Source of the DNA: Auricularia sp. M13
Lineage: Eukaryota; Basidiomycota; Agaricomycetes; Auriculariales; Auriculariaceae
NCBI GenBank assembly: GCA_037042915.1
Contig: CM073202.1
Coordinates: forward strand, 2,046,001-2,110,000
Direction: 5' to 3'
Length of the DNA stretch: 64,000 nt
In this document: one piece after another, positions 35,704-45,617 of the stretch
How positions within the stretch are numbered: the stretch's first letter is position 1
Layout of the letters: each line of letters begins with the position of its first letter
Made by a program: the position numbers and the translations under genes
The notes under the pieces: generated by a model
Told to the model about the DNA's origin: nothing
The model's database searches: none
Seen by the model: the letters and a program-made list of their open reading frames with translations, nothing else

Positions 35704-37244
35704 ACCGTGGTTTGCCCATCGCCGTCTTCAATACCATACGCCCAGCCGCATGTACTCTGACTTTTGAGATACCCACTGATGCTGCAGTCTTCTCCCCTCC
35801 CAATGCCTCGCGCATGTTCGAATTCTCTTGGCTTTATCGTCCGACCGGCATCACGTGCCCGCCATGGCATCAGGTGCAGTCCCTTCTGCAAAACGAGCAG
35901 CTGTCATGCCTTCTATCTATGGCTATGCTTGCGTATCGTCCTGACTTGGCAGTCTTCGCGCGAGTCCGCTTGAATCTTCGCTGCGATTGCGATTCGGAAT
36001 TTATCCGCCGAAATCTTGCGCGCTCTTCGAGATTTCGACGGCGGAGCGGCTCAGATCTCCAGTCTCACGTGAGGGCATGCCGATTGGGATCCCATATAGG
36101 GTTGTGGCGCTCGTCTCTCCGGGATGTCTCCCTATTTCTCGCCGCGGGCTTCGAACAATGGCGATTTCGCCATCGCGCGAAGCCCGCGGCGAGGATCCGG
36201 TCTTCTCGTCGCTCACTTTGCATCACGTGTGTCCGGGCATCCTATGTTTCAGACATACCCCCTCAGCGATGGCGACGTATCTTGCTTCTTCGCCGACCGC
36301 TCGAAGCACAGTATGATCAGCCCGGATGCCTCACACTGTGTTCTGGGTCTCTGTGCCTATCTTAACCTATAGTCATGACCTACAACAGCCCGGGGCAGTT
36401 ATCTGGGGAGGCTGTTCCTGAATCTGTCGGTTGGGAGCCATCGGAGCCGGCAGAAATTCTGACATGGCGCCATACATGCTCCGCTACCGTTCATGTCTCA
36501 TCTTGGAGTATTGTGCTGTCAGCCGACCCCTTCTGCTTTCGGCGCCTGGGACAACGCCGCTCTCGAGGATAAACTACTGTGCGATGCGAGTGTGGCACAG
36601 ACTTCTTTCATTTCGCAGCGCGCCGAGCATCTCTTTCCAGCGTGCAATTCTGCGAGCTTCCCACTGGCAGCAGCCGGCAAGCCGGGGAACCTCCTTGTTT
36701 TAGCTGTTTAGTCTTGCTGAGTGTTGCTTGATGTGTGGGTGTGTGTGATCTCACAAGGCGCGCGTGAATCGCTTGTGTACGTGCGACTCGGTCGGCCTTA
36801 TCAGAAGCATCATTCGCTGCCAGTGCAAGTGGCTGCGGCTTCGAGAATTGCAATTTGTGGCTGACCCTGATCGATTTGCCATAGCTAAACAGGCTGCAGC
36901 TGTGTCCGACTGGACTCGCTGATACCGAGGCTCGTGAACCGGATGGGGTCAGACTGTCGTGGTACATGGTAATCAGGTAGATCCTTCACGCGGATGCTCC
37001 GACTAGCCTCACACACTCCGCCACTGGCCGCCGGCACCCAGCAATCTGAAGCAACAGACCGCCTTTCCGGGTGACATTCACACAGTAGCAACGTCATGCA
37101 CAGGACATATCCCTGATGGCCAGCTTTTTTGCTGTCTTGGGCACGCGTTATCCTTACTATCCTGCTCATACACTGGCGCATGAGATAATGCCCTATTATC
37201 GCATTCTGACGTGAGTCTTTCCCGACTTGATCAGAAAGGCTTAA
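35704..37244. other. sparse 1.5-kb region with a strong hairpin
   Basis: Frames of 60-90 codons occur, for example around 36375-36711, but no motif or consistent splice model supports a gene. The main structural feature is the inverted repeat at 36138-36193. Confidence 0.4.
36138..36193. repeat. 56-bp interrupted palindrome (hairpin)
   Basis: The arms CTCGCCGCGGGCTTCG (36138-36153) and CGAAGCCCGCGGCGAG (36178-36193) are perfectly complementary over 16 bp. Inside them a second stem, ATGGCGA with TCGCCAT, closes on a TT loop, with a 4-nt internal bulge on each side. The whole could extrude as a cruciform or fold in RNA. Confidence 0.9.
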
Positions 37245-37511
37245 TCACGATGCGCAAATGGTGAGCTTGCAGGCGTGGGGAAGACAATGTGCGCTCACAA
37301 TTTGACATGGTCGGCCAGCGCCACATCCATTGATCCCACAAGTCCGCACAATGCACCTCCCGCCGTCGCACTCGGGAGGCGTGCAGACGCAGGAGCGAGG
37401 CGGACAAAGGCCTACAGCATCCTGACACTCTTCATTACTGCTGCACGGCGTCGTGAACTGGAAGCCTAACACAGCGGGAAGAACGATGAGAACAACAGCG
37501 AGCAGGCGCAT
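37245..37511 (-). CDS. small secreted cysteine-rich protein (candidate)
   Basis: The frame runs from ATG at 37511 to a stop at 37245 (88 aa). It opens with a clear signal peptide, MRLLAVVLIVLPAVLG, followed by FQFTTPCSSNEECQDAVGLC and a run of closely spaced Cys (CVCTPPECDGG, CIVRTCGINGCGAGRPC). Read straight through there are 13 Cys. If a good GTGAGC donor after CQI is used, ten remain, an even number suited to disulfides, and the C-terminus changes. Small secreted Cys-rich proteins are common in basidiomycetes and some act as effectors, but nothing here shows a specific role. Confidence 0.6.
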   Translation of the reverse strand: MRLLAVVLIVLPAVLGFQFTTPCSSNEECQDAVGLCPPRSCVCTPPECDGGRCIVRTCGINGCGAGRPCQIVSAHCLPHACKLTICAS

Positions 37512-37873
37512 CTATGGGCACGCTATATTTCCGTACGTTTCTCTGCTTTGCCGCCGCCTTTTATGCTGCTCAACTGATGTGTGTCAAACACCGCGCCCTC
37601 GACGATTCAGCGCTACCAGTGGCAACGCGTTTGGCCTCCACTAGTAGGCGTCAACACTTGCTGCAATCCGATGAGTCGGACACGTCTCAGGTTAATTGTT
37701 GTGGCAACTATGAACATGTCGCTGAATGATGTGTACAGGAGCAAGCGCATGTGGCGGCGGTTGTCATTGCGGGACGACAATCGCCCCGAACTGCGTGTTT
37801 TGGGATAATAAAGGAAGGCAGGAGGAAATGACTAGTAAGTAGAAGTTGGTACATCGCTAATCGACGCTCTCAC

Positions 37874-38314
37874 CTATTGCGAATGGTTTTTGTACAGATG
37901 GTCGCAGCCTCGCGCGCGACAACGGTCCTCGTATCCAGGGGAGATATCGCCCTTGAACTTTCTGCACGAGCAGAGGTTGCAAGGTCCGCCGGCGCGTGTC
38001 ATCAAGTGGCACTCAGAGCGCGCTGTCGTGTGGACTATTGACAGAGAGGTAATAGTAGATCTCTGGAGGTTAGCTGTTTCCAAGTCGGAGATGCTGGCAA
38101 CGTCAGTCGGCATCTCTGGAGAAATCAAGCATGCGTCTCAGAACTATGCAGACTGGCTTACGGATTGCTTTACGGGTCTCTGCGCAGCGCGAGTGAGGAT
38201 ATGATGCGCATGATACAGTCTCTCAGCTCGCATTTGTATGGCCTGCGCAGCCGCGGGCTCCCCGCTTCTAGCACTATCTCGCGCGACGGCACGGATGTCG
38301 CCACCGCTTAACAT
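37874..38314 (-). CDS. possible small zinc-binding protein, exon structure uncertain
   Basis: The 3' part (about 38010-37874) encodes a striking motif, CNLCSCRKFKGD followed by EDRCRARGCDHLYKNH. That is C-x2-C-x-C, then C-x4-C and two His, which suggests a metal-binding knuckle. An upstream frame on the same strand, from ATG at 38314, has a helix-like AERLYHAHHILTRAAQR. Joining them needs an intron of about 100 nt whose ends I cannot fix. It could be a real gene of about 100 residues or part of a degraded one. No function is assigned. Confidence 0.35.
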
Positions 38315-39748
38315 TGATACGTGCAAGACGGCCGCCTAGTCCATGGTGAAACCATCGGCTCCCACGAAGCGCGGGAGTCGAGAATTTGGCATCACGTGAC
38401 CCGCACTTGACGTCGCTGTAGCCAAATGTCGAGATTTCGCGGGTAAAGTAGGTCGCCTCGACGTCTCATTACTGTTGCAAGGCGTCGGGACTACGCCACT
38501 GGACGTGCTGTCATGTTTTCTACCGGAGATTAGACAACAGCCTGGCAAGAGCCGCGCTCGTTGACAAGACACGGATACACCTGTGGAGGCAAGACCTAGC
38601 TCCTGCGAGAGAACGACAACTCCCAGGGGTCTGTGAATGGAATGCAGGAACGCAACGTCTCCACCAGACGGGGGAGCCCGGGCGCCGTGCCCTGAGCTTG
38701 ACATCGCGCCCGACGCCGTCGCGAGCCAAACATCCCACGGCCGCCGCTATGGTGCCCAGGCGTGAACGTGATTCAGAACCAGCGTCGGATTCGCATAGCC
38801 CGTCCAGAACCGGGCGGAGGATTCGCGCAATGTTGACCGAGTCGTCGAAGCTCGGTGCCAGGCTTCTCTGATTGTGTACTGAGGGTACTAACAATGCCCG
38901 CGCACGCTTTATTGAAACGCGGAGTGTCGCAGTGACACTACTTACCAGTGGCTGGGGAAGTGGAAGGAACTTCAAGAGGAAGACACCGCGGGACTCGCGC
39001 GACGCGGTGGCATTCGCTATTCAGGCTGCCCTGACAGCCTGCGTGGAAGATCGCACTGGGAAGGCTTCGTGGCGCGGCCCACTCGATTATGCGAGAAGAT
39101 CGAAGGACCTCCCGGGCCAGACGTGGTTTCCTGAGCCTTCTGCAAGTCGGACAGCAACCCTCGCGAGGAGCAGTGAGTGGCTGCGTCCAAGTGCCATAAC
39201 ATTTCCGACTCAAAGATCAATCGAGCACGTGCGGCCGCGGGATCCGATATCGTTCTGCCCACAAGTATCCAGGGTCAGAAAGAGTTCCCATGTCATGCAT
39301 ATCATGCCCGAGATTGTTCAACGACCCAGGCACAAGCACAACCAAGTGGAACCTTTCAATTGCAGCCTGAGGTCCCATCACAGCAGCAAAAGGGGGGTTC
39401 TTTTCGCGAAGGCCAGACATCAGTTCCGTGTGTCGACGTCGTTGCAAGACAAGTATAGCGTCCTTCGAGTGCCTTGCTTCGTTGAAGCCTAGGTTGCGTG
39501 ATTTTTGATGCCGCGCTGGCGGTGCGCAAGGAGACCAGGAGTGAGCGCTGTATGCGGCAAGAGCAAGATGACGCTGCGATGCCGTACGGATTGGGATGTG
39601 CAGCGTCCAGTGACGCAGCAGAGCGGTTCGTGCGAGAATCGAGACAGCAGGGGAGCAGATGCCGTTGACAGGGACCAAAAATGGATTCGCAACTGCAGAG
39701 GGTCCCTCGGGCGCAGTCTCACTGACAGCACGCAGAAGCTCATATGCT
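38315..39748. other. 1.4-kb stretch without an assigned gene
   Basis: A 219-codon frame on the minus strand (39876-39217) overlaps the last exon of the PLP-homeostasis gene, and a 206-codon frame lies on the plus strand (38872-39492). Neither shows a domain I know, so neither is annotated as a gene. Confidence 0.35.
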
Positions 39749-40702
39749 CTATTTCCTCGAGCCAAATATGCTCGTCCCAACGCGGACGATGGAGCTGCCA
39801 GCGCGGATGGCAGGCTCGAAGTCGCTCGACATGCCCATACTGAGCAGCAGCCGTCCGTCCTGCCCCCATTCTGCATCGGTATCGCGCAAGGACTTCTCCA
39901 GCGCGTCGCGCGTGCGGACGAGCGTCTGGAAGTCGCGGTTCTCGTCGTGGTCCGCGGCGGCGACGGACGCCTCGAGCGAGCCGATGGTCATGAGGCCCAG
40001 CAGGCGCAGCCGCGGGCACGCGCGCAGGACGTGGCGCGCGAGCTCGACGAGCGCGCCGGCCTCGCCGTCGCTGTTCGCCGAGAGCGGCGCGAGGCCCGAC
40101 TTGGACTCCTCGCCGGACGTGTTGACCTGCAGCAGCACGTTGAGCGGCGCGCTGCGCGATTCGGGGAGGCCCTTGTTTAGCGCGGTCGCGGCTTTGATGG
40201 ACGTGAGCGTCTGCACGGCGTAGAGGTTAGGTATGGCTGCAGTGAAGTAATGGTTGTCGTATCCCGTCAGATCGGCCGGGGAAGCAGAGGGCAAAGACGA
40301 ACGGACAAGCGAGGGCCTTGCACTTGTTGGACTGCAGCGTTCCGATGAAATGCCACCGTATATCGTTGGGCAGCTGCGCATGCATTCAACGCGTCAGACA
40401 ACGATGCGGGCGATTGTGGTGTGCGCACGCACTTGCGGGGCCTTCTCGACCAGTTCCTGCACATAGTTCTCTCCGAAATCGCGCTGAGCGTGCTCGTAGC
40501 AGCCCTGGATGTCGCTTGCGGGTTTCAGTTTGGATACAGCGACCAGCGTCGGTGCAGATGCGGGCGAGACAGCCTTCGCAGCCTCTGCTACGCGTGCTCG
40601 AACTGCGTCCAAAGCCGCGCCAAGCTCAGCGGAACGCTCTGGTGCGCAGGTTACTGTGGCCATCGATCGTCTGTAGAGTGTGGCGGGGAGAGCAATGCGC
40701 AT
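39749..40702 (-). CDS. PLP homeostasis protein, YggS/PLPBP family, 3 exons
   Basis: Exons: 40702 (or 40750)-40433, 40373-40307, 40236-39749; 274 aa from the ATG at 40702. The fold is the alanine-racemase-like barrel without racemase activity: PLP lysine in [10 protein letters not shown], then [48 protein letters not shown], and the end [13 protein letters not shown] with [11 protein letters not shown]. It buffers pyridoxal phosphate in cytosol and perhaps mitochondria. Three in-frame ATGs (40750, 40702, 40663) are possible. I chose the middle one because [12 protein letters not shown] looks like a weak targeting sequence; the last would give a cytosolic form. The divergent UPF0014 gene starts at 40749. 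Confidence 0.92.
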
Positions 40703-40748
40703 GAAGTCGGACCGGTCCGAGGCCGAACTCGCGTTCGTGCTCGCCGTC

Positions 40749-42056
40749 ATGGACAGTCCTCAGCACGGCACAACGCATCTAACGTGGACAAATGGCGCGT
40801 TGCTCACGCGCTCGGCTCGACGAGTTGCTTAAGCGCAAGCTTTAGTTGGCCTAGCCTTCACATTCGTACTCTTCGATGCTGCCCTTTCAGTAGCATTCGG
40901 TCTCGGCGTGGGCTCGTCGTTGGTCACGGCTGCAGCGCGATGCATAGGCCAGCTCTCCATCATGGCTCTCCTACTGAACCAGGTGTTCGGAACGAACAAC
41001 CCCTGGGCAGTCGCAGGGCTTTCAGGACTGCTGGTCTTCCTCGGAACGTCAGAAGTCGGTCAGCCCCAAAACGCACTGTATTTCATGTCGTGCAAAAAGT
41101 AACATATGTACACGGACTCCTTGCAGTGATCAACAAGTCCAAGCGGCGTTACTCTCACATGGTACGCGTCCGCGCATCCCCGGGCGTGTCGTTCAACTTG
41201 TGCGCCGCATCGTACACAGTTTCCGGCGACGTTGGCGTCGCTCGCGTGCTCGACGGTGCCCATCAGCATCCTTGGCACGCGCTTCGCGATGGGCGTCGAC
41301 CCGTTCTGGAAGCCCGCGCAGTACAGCAAGTCGCCCGCCTTCTTCGCGTTCTCGACGCGTCCTAAGCATTGAATGAATCGCAGTTCCGATCCTCGGGATG
41401 CTCAGCGGGTCTGCCATCAGCGGCGTCGTCGTCGCGGTCTCGTTCGTGCTGCGCGAGCTGCAGTGCGTGTGCATGGTGGATACTTGGGTATGATCTGTGC
41501 CTGAGCAAAAAGGACGCTAGGGAGAACAGGGACAAGGTCGAGATGTACCTTGCGTTCGGCGCGACGCGCATGGAGGCGTGCCGCGGCGTCGCCACCGAGG
41601 CCCTGCGGCTGGCGCTGCTGCCCGTCATCAACCAGATGAGGTGCGTCGGCCGTGTGGACAGACGTCGGCGGCTGATGGTGGAGCAGCGTTAGAGGGCTCA
41701 TCGCGATCCCGGCAAGTGTTCCCTCTTAGGCCGGGATTGTGCGCGAGCTAACCGCAGTGGGCATGCACAGGGCATGATGACAGGTGCCATCCTCGGCGGA
41801 TCGTCCGTGCAGCAGGCGGCGCGACTGCAAAGTGAGTCTGTTCGGGGTTGGCATGCTGGCTGTTCCCAATCGGGCTGGCTGACGGGGCGCAGTGGTGATT
41901 ATGTTTATGATCAGTGCGAGCACGGCGCTGGCGGCGATGAGCAGCATCGTGCTGGCGCTCGGCGTCGTCGTCGACGGGGAGCATCGGATCCGGGACGACC
42001 GCGTGCGGAACGAGAAGCATGCCGTGTGGCGGGCGCGGGATGCCGCTGGGGCGTGA
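40749..42056 (+). CDS. UPF0014 family membrane protein (FetB/ALS3-like ABC permease), 9 exons
   Basis: Exons: 40749-40794, 40846-41058, 41127-41161, 41220-41325, 41384-41462, 41521-41640, 41693-41711, 41771-41831, 41893-42056; 280 aa. The family is clear from [76 protein letters not shown], and [20 protein letters not shown]. Bacterial FetB exports iron, and plant ALS3/STAR2 gives aluminium tolerance with a separate ATPase subunit. The fungal substrate is unknown and no partner ATPase is adjacent. Introns 1, 4 and 7 are GC-AG. At the exon 6/7 join the usual Ser-Val-X-Gly is reduced to Arg-Gly, so that junction deserves checking. Confidence 0.9.
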
Positions 42057-42119
42057 CTGATGAGGCCGTTTGGCCGACGGGGGTCCGCGGCGGGGACGCG
42101 GTGAGAGAGAGGGAGTAGA

Positions 42120-42126
42120 TATATAA
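42120..42126 (+). promoter_or_regulatory. TATA box of the 53-aa protein gene
   Basis: TATATAA lies 58 bp before the ATG at 42184, a spacing that allows a start site about 30 bp downstream and a short leader. Confidence 0.55.
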
Positions 42127-42183
42127 GCTGCACGCGCGGGGGTTGGAATGTGCATCCCTATCATCCCATCCGTTCTCCATCGC

Positions 42184-42443
42184 ATGTGCTATCAGGTGAA
42201 GTGTGACAAGTGCAACAAGACGACGTGGAAGGTGCGTTCTGCGCTGGGATTGGCTGGCTGGTCTGAGAGATTTGAGCAGGGGTGCGGGAAGCACGCTGAG
42301 CAGGTGATGAAGGACGTCAAGGTCGAGGAGCGGTGCAAGTGTTCTGGTGCGGCAATTGACCTTAGCAAAACGATGGATACTTACTTTTTATTACAGAGTC
42401 TGAGAACGCTGGGACGGCGGAGGAAGGGACAAAGGCCAAGTGA
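42184..42443 (+). CDS. 53-aa cysteine-rich conserved protein, 3 exons
   Basis: Exons: 42184-42231, 42280-42346, 42397-42443. The start MCYQVKCDKCNKTTW splices to KGCGKHAEQVMKDVKVEE and RCKCSE, followed by an acidic-Lys tail ending in TKAK. C-x-x-C and C-x-C pairs plus a conserved Cys-Gly-x-His suggest metal binding. I recall very similar micro-proteins (MC..V.C..C.K.TW.GCG.H) across fungi, but no function is established that I know of. Intron 1 (48 nt) is stop-free. A TATA box lies upstream, and only 83 bp separate its stop from the kinase ATG. Confidence 0.8.
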
Positions 42444-42506
42444 GAGTGATGGCGGACCCGGACTGAGCCCGTTCTGTGCCTTCGTTCTGTACTACCACCA
42501 GCCCCA

Positions 42507-42521
42507 ATGCACTCGTCCTAG
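42507..42521 (+). promoter_or_regulatory. 4-codon upstream ORF of the kinase
   Basis: ATG-CAC-TCG-TCC-TAG ends five bases before the main ATG at 42527. Both ATGs have A at -1. If the leader starts upstream, this could lower kinase translation or require reinitiation. Confidence 0.5.
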
Positions 42522-42526
42522 CTGCA

Positions 42527-45500
42527 ATGCCTGCCCACGCCCATGCCTCCTCCTCCACACACATTCAACGTCCCATGCTCCCAGACCAGGCCGCCCTGGC
42601 CGCACACCGCTCGCTGTCCCACCCGTCCGTCGAGCAGCAGCAGCCGCAGCCCGCTCCGCGCGTCCACCGCTCCAACGGCGAGCTGCTCATCAACCACTAC
42701 CGCGTCGAGAAGAAGGTGCTCGGCACCGGCCAGCACGGCAAGGTCAAGCTGGGCTACGACATCGTAAACGACGTCAAAGTCGTCAGTCGCGCTGAGCTGC
42801 TCGTGTCCGTGTCCGCCGTGAGTAACGTGCTCGCAGGCCATCAAGATCGTCAAGCGCAAGTCGCGCCACAAGCACCTGCCGCGCGAGGCCCCGCTGCCCG
42901 TCTCCGGCCGCACGCGCGTGTCGGTCGCGAACAACATTGGCAGCACCGAGAACAAGATTCGCAAGGAGATTGCCATCATGAAGAAATGCTGCCACCACCA
43001 CATCGTCCAGCTGCTCGAGGTCATCGACGACCCCATGGAAAAGAAAATTTATCTAGGTACGCTGACGCCCGCCTGCCCCACGCTGGCCCAACGCTCATGC
43101 ATACAAGTGCTCGAGTACATGGAGGGCGGCGAGATCAAATGGCGAGACCACCAACAGCAGCCCGCGCTCACCGTCGGTCAGACTCGCCGCATGTTCAGAG
43201 ACGTCGTGCTCGGCCTCGAGTACCGTGCGCAGCCCCTTCCCTTTCCTTTGCTTCGCTTGCCGTCTCGCTGACACACACAACCCGCTCCACTCGCTGCCGG
43301 CACAGTGCACTACCAGGGCATCATCCACCGCGACATCAAGCCGTCCAACCTGCTCTGTTCCGCCGACCGTTCCACCGTCAAGATATCCGACTTTGGCGTC
43401 TCGCATTTCTCCTACGCACAGCGGCTCAGGGAGGCAGGCGGCGCCCAGGCCAGCCTCGACGAGCCGCTCGACAACATCCTCCTGGACGAGTCCGACCTGT
43501 CCAAGACGGCGGGAAGCCCCGCGTTCTTCGCGCCAGAGCTCTGTTACCAGGGCGAGGACGCGGGCCTGCCAGGCGCGCGCAGGGACCCACGCCATGAGAT
43601 CACCAAGGCCATCGACATCTGGGCCCTCGGCATAACCCTCTTCTGCCTGCTCTTCGGCCGCCCGCCATTGAATGCAGACAATGAGTACCAGCTGTACCAG
43701 ATGATTCCCCGCGAGGAGCTCGTCATACCCGAGTTCATGGGCTGCGACCGACTCCCCACCGGCGGAATCAACATGACCCTGCCGCCCAACAACGTCGGTT
43801 CCATCGCCGTCGACATGCTCAAGAAGCTGCTCGTCAAGGATCCGACCAAACGGATTGAGATTCAAGCCATAAAGGCAAGTTTCCTTTCGCACTCCCTTTC
43901 CTTTCCTCTGCCGTGCCGGTGTGCCGTGTGCCGCGCCTGCGCGCACGACCGACCACGCAACAATGTCTTACCGTCCCCCCTTCCCTCCATCCGTCCATCC
44001 ATCTCGCGACACGGCAAAAGCTGACTTCTGTGTTCGCTTCCCTTCTCCCCGCCGGTCCCACAGCGTCATCCATGGGTCATAAACGACGTGCCGAATGCGG
44101 CAGACTGGCTGCAGTCCACGAACCCGGCGCAGCACGCGCTCGTCGAGGTCACGAAGCAGGACGCCGAGGCGGCCCTCCGCCCGCACTGGCGCAGCAAATT
44201 CACCGCGTTCCTCCGCCCGCACAGCAAGCGCGCGCCGGGGAGCAGCGCCGCGCAGTCGCCCGCGGGGCCGTCGCGCCAAGGCTCGACGGTCGGCACGTCC
44301 AACGTGGCCGCCGCCAGCGGGCTGGAGCGCGCGCGGTCGGACAGGTCGCCGAAGAAGGCGCAGTCGCGCCGCGAGCGTACGCACAACTTCCTGCACCACC
44401 TCAGCAGCTCGCACGGCTCGGTACAAGACGCCACGAAGAGCTCCCCAAATTTGAATGACGCCGTCGGGCGCACGCCGCGCCCCGGATCCTCGCGCCGTCC
44501 CAATGAGGCGTCCGCGGCGTTTGCTCCCTCGCCGCAATATGCGGCGCCGGGCTCGCCCTCGTTCTCGGAGCGCTCGCTGTCGCCTGGCCCGCAGCCGCCT
44601 GGCTCGCCCGGGCCGGAGTCGCGAAAACCGAGTAGGCTGGGCGGCCTGCTGAAGGGGTTCAACGGCCTGCGACGGCGGCCCAAGAGCGAGCTCGTCTCGA
44701 CGTCGATGAGCTCGGGTGTCATTGTGCGGAGGAGCAGCAACGATACGGCGGAGACGCAGCCGCAGAGTGGCGATCCTCTGTCTGCCGAGTCGCGAAATTC
44801 GAGCTGGACAGACGACGCGGAGGGCGACTATGGCAACGTTGTCTCAGAGTCCGGTCGATATTCCGACGATAGAGGCTTCTCGCTTGGTGTGTATCCTCGG
44901 AGATCCGACGACAGCACCGGCACGGGCGACTCGTCGTCGCGCTCCTCCGACTACGGCGACCCGCGCACGCGCCAGGTGGGTTATGGTGGGTACTCCCACA
45001 CTGAAGATACGGACTTCACATTGTCTCCTGAGACGGCGCTCCAGCTCGACCATGGCCCGCTGCATAGATCCCCGGACTCTGCGACGCCTCCGCTCGGCAT
45101 CCCGCGTTCTCCTCCTTTGGCACAGCCAAGTCCTAGACCCGGCATCCCGCCACACGTCGCAGTGTCCGTGGCGCATTCTTGGGACGACAATCCCCCGAGC
45201 CGGCCGCAACCCCAGATTCAGACGCATGTCCCCGCGCGAACCGGCATGTCGAGCCCGCTGGGGCGCGTGGCTTTCAACGCGCACGATAACGATGTTTTCG
45301 TCGAATCGGGCTCTGACGACGAGGCGCACACGCCGCCCTCGATGCGGCCCCGCTCGCGCTCGTACCCTCTAGACTACCGCGGGAGCAGCAGCGGCAGCGG
45401 CGGGCGACCGCGCGTGCGCCCGAGCTCGTCGCGCTACAACGAAGGCGACGACGACGAGCAGGACGACAGCTCCGGCTCGGAGGACGAGGACGAGCGGCTC

Positions 45501-45617
45501 GAGTTCACGACGCGCCGGCCGAGCACGAGCAGCCCGCCGACGGGGTCGCCGCGCATGTCGTCCCCGCCGCCGCGCGGGCTGGGCCTGAACGTCGGCGTCC
45601 CCGTCGCGTCTTCTTGA
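42527..45617 (+). CDS. CaMKK/Ssp1-like Ser/Thr kinase (upstream kinase of AMPK/Snf1), 5 exons
   Basis: Exons: 42527-42781, 42837-43056, 43108-43224, 43306-43874, 44064-45617, giving 904 aa. The glycine loop is LGTGQHGKVKLG and the catalytic Lys is in AIKIVKRKSR. An Arg/Pro-rich insert (HLPREAPLPVSGR) after this Lys is typical of the CaMKK family. HRDIKPSN, DFGVSHF, the activation segment KTAGSPAFFAPEL and DIWALGITLFCLLFG follow, and the domain ends at RHPWVINDV. The ~500-residue tail is disordered and Ser/Pro-rich. It probably activates Snf1/AMPK in nutrient and stress signalling. Intron 4 (189 nt) has a GCAAGT donor, and intron 2 ends in AAG. Confidence 0.92.

Noticed and set aside
36375-36711. 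Possible two-exon gene of unknown type
   Set aside because: Adjacent frames could be joined, but no splice pair is convincing and no domain is recognised.
41326-41383. Frameshifts or sequencing errors in the UPF0014, kinase and ADP1 genes
   Set aside because: Each apparent break is explained by an intron with a GC donor, a plausible branch point and a normal acceptor.
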